DNA of 64,000 bases from UBA4421 sp002470275 (GTDB taxonomy: Bacteria; Pseudomonadota; Gammaproteobacteria; Pseudomonadales; Azotimanducaceae), in the NCBI GenBank assembly GCA_913052345.1, contig CAJXDR010000006.1:19914-83913 (forward strand), read 5' to 3'. Position numbers and translations under genes: made by a program. The notes beneath the pieces are model-generated. The model had not been told where the DNA came from. It saw only the letters and a list, made by a program, of their open reading frames with translations, and searched no databases. Of the stretch, positions 61,764 through 64,000 are shown piece by piece (position 1 is the first letter of the stretch; the number at the start of each line of letters is the position of its first letter).

Positions 61764-63464
61764 CTATGCACCAGTCACCATGCCAAGGGCCGCCGTGAGC
61801 GGCACCTCCTTGATTTCCTGATCCTTCCGTCCGCGATATTCGACAACCTGATTTTGCAGGCCGCGGTCACCGACGACGATGCGGTGAGGTATACCCAGTA
61901 AATCAGCGTCGGCAAATTTAACGCCAGGGCGTTCGTCGCGGTCATCCAGCAGCACTTCGATGCCCGCCTCAAGTGCTTGGCTGTATAGCGTTTCTACAGC
62001 TTGCCGCACAGCGTCCGATTTCTGTGCATTTAGCGCGATCAGATGAAGGGTAAAGGGCGCCAGGGGTTCCGGCCAAACAATCCCTCGCTCATCATGATTT
62101 TGCTCGATCACTGCAGCGACCAGGCGTGTCACGCCCATGCCGTAGCAGCCCATGATAGGCACAACGTTGTTGCCCTCCTGATTAAGCACCTTAGCCTGCA
62201 TAGGTTCGCTGTAGGCGCGGTCGAGCTGAAAAATGTGCCCCACCTCGATACCCCTTAAGAAGCGCAATACGCCCGTGCCATCCGGTGCACGATCTCCTTC
62301 CTGAACGTTGCGGATGTCAACGATCTGCTCAACAGACAGCGGACAATCCCGTTCCCAGTTGACGCCCGTGAAGTGTTCCCCGTCCTGGTTGGCCCCACAG
62401 ACAAAATCGCTTAGGGCCGCAGCATCTCGATCAACGTACAGGGCAATATCGCAGCCAACGGGCCCCAGAGAGCCGGGGTGGGCGCCCATGGCGGCGACGA
62501 TGTCTGCATCGTCCGCCAGATTCAAGGGTGCGCGAACGCCAGGCAATTTTTCTGCCTTGATCTCATTGAGTTCGTGGTCACCTCTGAGAACAAGTGCTAC
62601 CACACCCTGCTCTCCCTCGACGATGAGTGTCTTCACATTTCTGCTCGGGCTGATGGCAAGCTGCTGTGAGACAGCGGCGATCGTTTTTGCTTCGGGGGTA
62701 GCAATGCGGCGAAGGGCTTCCTGCCCCGGCCCCTGAGGGTCCGGGGCGAGGGCGGTCGCTTTTTCCAGGTTAGCCGCATAGTCGCCCTGATCGCTGTAGG
62801 CGATCACATCCTCACCGGCCTGGGCCAGTACATGAAATTCATGTGAGTTATCACCCCCAATATTGCCGGTGTCTGCCTGGACTGCCCGGAATTCAAGCTC
62901 CATGCGCGTCAAAATACGCGCATAGCAGTCATAGACAATTTGATACGTCGTATCGAAGCAAGCCTGATCCTGGTGAAAAGAATAGGCGTCCTTCATGGTG
63001 AACTCGCGCGCGCGCATTACCCCGAAGCGTGGTCGGCGTTCATCGCGAAACTTTGTCTGGATTTGGTAAAGGGTCTTAGGTAGTTGGCGGTAGCTGTGAA
63101 TTTCTCGACGAAAGAGATCGGTTATGACCTCCTCGTGAGTTGGCCCGAGACAAAAGTCCCGTTCATGGCGGTCTTTCAAGCGAAGCATCTCCGCGCCCAT
63201 TTTTTGCCACCGGCCGCTCTCCTCCCACAGTTCTGCCGGCTGGACGACTGGCATCAGCACCTCTTGAGCACCGCTTCGATCCATCTCTTCCCGAATGATG
63301 TCTTCGATTTTACGCAGGACGCGCAGCCCCACAGGCAGCCAGGTGTAGAGCCCGCTGGCCAACTGCCGAACAAGGCCTGCTCGGAGCATGAGCCGATGGC
63401 TGATCACATCAGCATCCGCAGGATTCTCCTTGATGGTGGGCAGTAACAGTTGGGATTGACGCAT
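61764..63464 (-). CDS. proS: Prolyl-tRNA synthetase
   Basis: A 566-residue class II synthetase charging tRNA-Pro, with an inserted editing (INS) domain that removes mischarged alanine. It closely follows E. coli ProS: MRQSQLLLPTIKENPADA, LRAGLVRQLASGLYTWLP, GPTHEEVITDLFRREI, RPRFGVMRAREF and KDAYSFHQD. ATG 63464 matches the E. coli start; the open frame to 63500 adds 12 unsupported residues. Convergent with the TlpA-like gene, 40 bases apart. Confidence 0.97.
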   Translation of the reverse strand: MRQSQLLLPTIKENPADADVISHRLMLRAGLVRQLASGLYTWLPVGLRVLRKIEDIIREEMDRSGAQEVLMPVVQPAELWEESGRWQKMGAEMLRLKDRHERDFCLGPTHEEVITDLFRREIHSYRQLPKTLYQIQTKFRDERRPRFGVMRAREFTMKDAYSFHQDQACFDTTYQIVYDCYARILTRMELEFRAVQADTGNIGGDNSHEFHVLAQAGEDVIAYSDQGDYAANLEKATALAPDPQGPGQEALRRIATPEAKTIAAVSQQLAISPSRNVKTLIVEGEQGVVALVLRGDHELNEIKAEKLPGVRAPLNLADDADIVAAMGAHPGSLGPVGCDIALYVDRDAAALSDFVCGANQDGEHFTGVNWERDCPLSVEQIVDIRNVQEGDRAPDGTGVLRFLRGIEVGHIFQLDRAYSEPMQAKVLNQEGNNVVPIMGCYGMGVTRLVAAVIEQNHDERGIVWPEPLAPFTLHLIALNAQKSDAVRQAVETLYSQALEAGIEVLLDDRDERPGVKFADADLLGIPHRIVVGDRGLQNQVVEYRGRKDQEIKEVPLTAALGMVTGA

Positions 63465-63542
63465 GATAACCACACTTAGTGACGATGGGGCATTAGACAC
63501 AAATGCCCTGTAGGTCTACAAGGCACAGCGGAAGTTTGGCCC

Positions 63543-63570
63543 AAAAAAAAGGCCGATCAAAGGATCGGCC
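63543..63570 (-). terminator. Intrinsic terminator of the HU-like gene
   Basis: On the minus strand, GGCCGATCC, loop TTT and GATCGGCC form a stem followed by eight T residues, 20 bases after the HU-like stop and about 80 before the proS start. Strong rho-independent form. Confidence 0.93.
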
Positions 63571-63589
63571 ATAGCGTAGAGCGCCAGCG

Positions 63590-64000
63590 CTAGAGGATCA
63601 TATCCTTAAGCTTTTTCAGGGCGGAGATACGCACGCGAGTGGTCGCCGGCTTGGCTGCAATCACAATTTCCTCGCCTGTGGCAGGGTTTCGACCCATGCG
63701 CTTCTTCGTGGCAGGGCGTTTTGCTGCTTTAATTTTCAGCAGTCCTGGCATTGTGAATTCACCGACCGAACGCTTCCGAATATGGCGTTCAATGACGGAT
63801 TCCAATTCGTCCATAACCGCGCCAACCTGCGCACGAGACAGATTAGTATTGGTAGCGATCTCATTTAGGATGGCCGTCTTGGTCATTTTTTCCTTAACGG
63901 CTGGACGTCTTTTGACCGGTGCAGCGGCCTTGGCAGCAGGTACCTTTTTCGCTGGGGCCTTCTTAGCGGGTGCTTTTTTGGCGGGTGCCTTCTTCACAGC
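63590..64000 (-). CDS. HU-family DNA-binding protein with Lys/Ala/Pro-rich N-terminal tail (cut by window edge)
   Basis: At least 137 residues in frame to the window edge. From ~residue 40 it is HU-like: MTKTAILNEIATNTNLSRAQ, then GEFTMPGLLKIKAAKRPA and GRNPATGEEIVI, the HU beta-arm and DNA-contact pattern. The N-terminus is a run of KAPAKKAPAKK-type repeats; at DNA level a ~15-base unit (gcgggtgccttctt on +) repeats, so repeat number may vary. Such tails resemble AlgP/H1-type histone-like extensions. The true start is unknown: GTG at 63997 could be it, or the gene continues upstream. Confidence 0.85.
   Translation of the reverse strand, partial: AVKKAPAKKAPAKKAPAKKVPAAKAAAPVKRRPAVKEKMTKTAILNEIATNTNLSRAQVGAVMDELESVIERHIRKRSVGEFTMPGLLKIKAAKRPATKKRMGRNPATGEEIVIAAKPATTRVRISALKKLKDMIL

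Noticed and set aside
1..64000. tRNA, rRNA, IS elements, CRISPR arrays or prophage
   Set aside because: None was seen on either strand; all space is filled by housekeeping or metabolic genes with short gaps.

Overview
This window is ordinary chromosomal DNA of a gammaproteobacterium, read at close to one gene per kilobase on both strands. Several genes belong to families largely typical of, or closest by eye to, Gammaproteobacteria: the large single-chain pyruvate dehydrogenase E1 (AceE), exonuclease I (SbcB), MetR, RhlB, FxsA directly before GroESL, a DUF2069 protein beside WrbA, and YfgD-type ArsC. A TonB receptor next to a TPR-sulfotransferase, many acyl-CoA and SDR genes, an LLM oxidoreductase and osmolyte uptake suggest a free-living, probably marine heterotroph. 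The Halieaceae (OM60/NOR5) group would fit, but that placement is inference. No rRNA, tRNA, insertion sequence, prophage or CRISPR array was recognised, and no gene-free stretch exceeds 300 bases; the longest, about 240 bases, lies between nadC and ampD.

Layout. 1-4.5 kb: the end of a TonB-dependent receptor, a TPR-sulfotransferase and a secreted nucleotide-pyrophosphatase-like enzyme. 4.6-13.4 kb: nadC, ampD, aceE, aceF, cobalamin adenosyltransferase, YajQ, an AmpG-like permease and an alkyltransferase-like protein. 13.5-17.9 kb: fxsA, a CIRCE-controlled groES-groEL operon, a PuuD-like membrane domain and a coiled-coil membrane protein. 18-25 kb: an LPLAT acyltransferase, a lipoprotein aminopeptidase, a DASS transporter, sbcB and a two-gene osmolyte ABC importer. 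25-31.4 kb: two Nudix hydrolases, a GGDEF-EAL protein, a trans-sulfuration-type PLP enzyme, an SDR and purC. 31.4-36.5 kb: a biotin-dependent acyl-CoA carboxylase cluster with a crotonase and an SDR, but no biotin carrier protein.

36.5-40.5 kb holds a compact glycosyltransferase / methyltransferase / alpha-toroid set facing a second methyltransferase; it is the best candidate here for an uncharacterised biosynthetic system. 40.6-48 kb: metR, a PNPOx-fold protein, a periplasmic metallo-beta-lactamase-fold enzyme, SixA, the LLM oxidoreductase, hisC, an AI-2E family permease and a nitrilase-family amidase. 48-54 kb: rhlB, argC, an esterase, an MsbA-like exporter and dinB. 54-64 kb: an alpha-methylacyl-CoA racemase, a tandem AP2-like protein, prpE, an ABM monooxygenase, DUF2069-wrbA-arsC, YihY, a TlpA-like lipoprotein, proS and an HU-like protein with a Lys-Ala-Pro tail.

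Links between the parts. Peptidoglycan recycling is represented by AmpD and an AmpG-like permease. PrpE, an acyl-CoA carboxylase and cobalamin adenosyltransferase could all serve propionyl-CoA assimilation. Many operons are translationally coupled by ATGA or similar stop/start overlaps, and TTG or GTG starts with good Shine-Dalgarno sequences are frequent; these points were used to choose starts.
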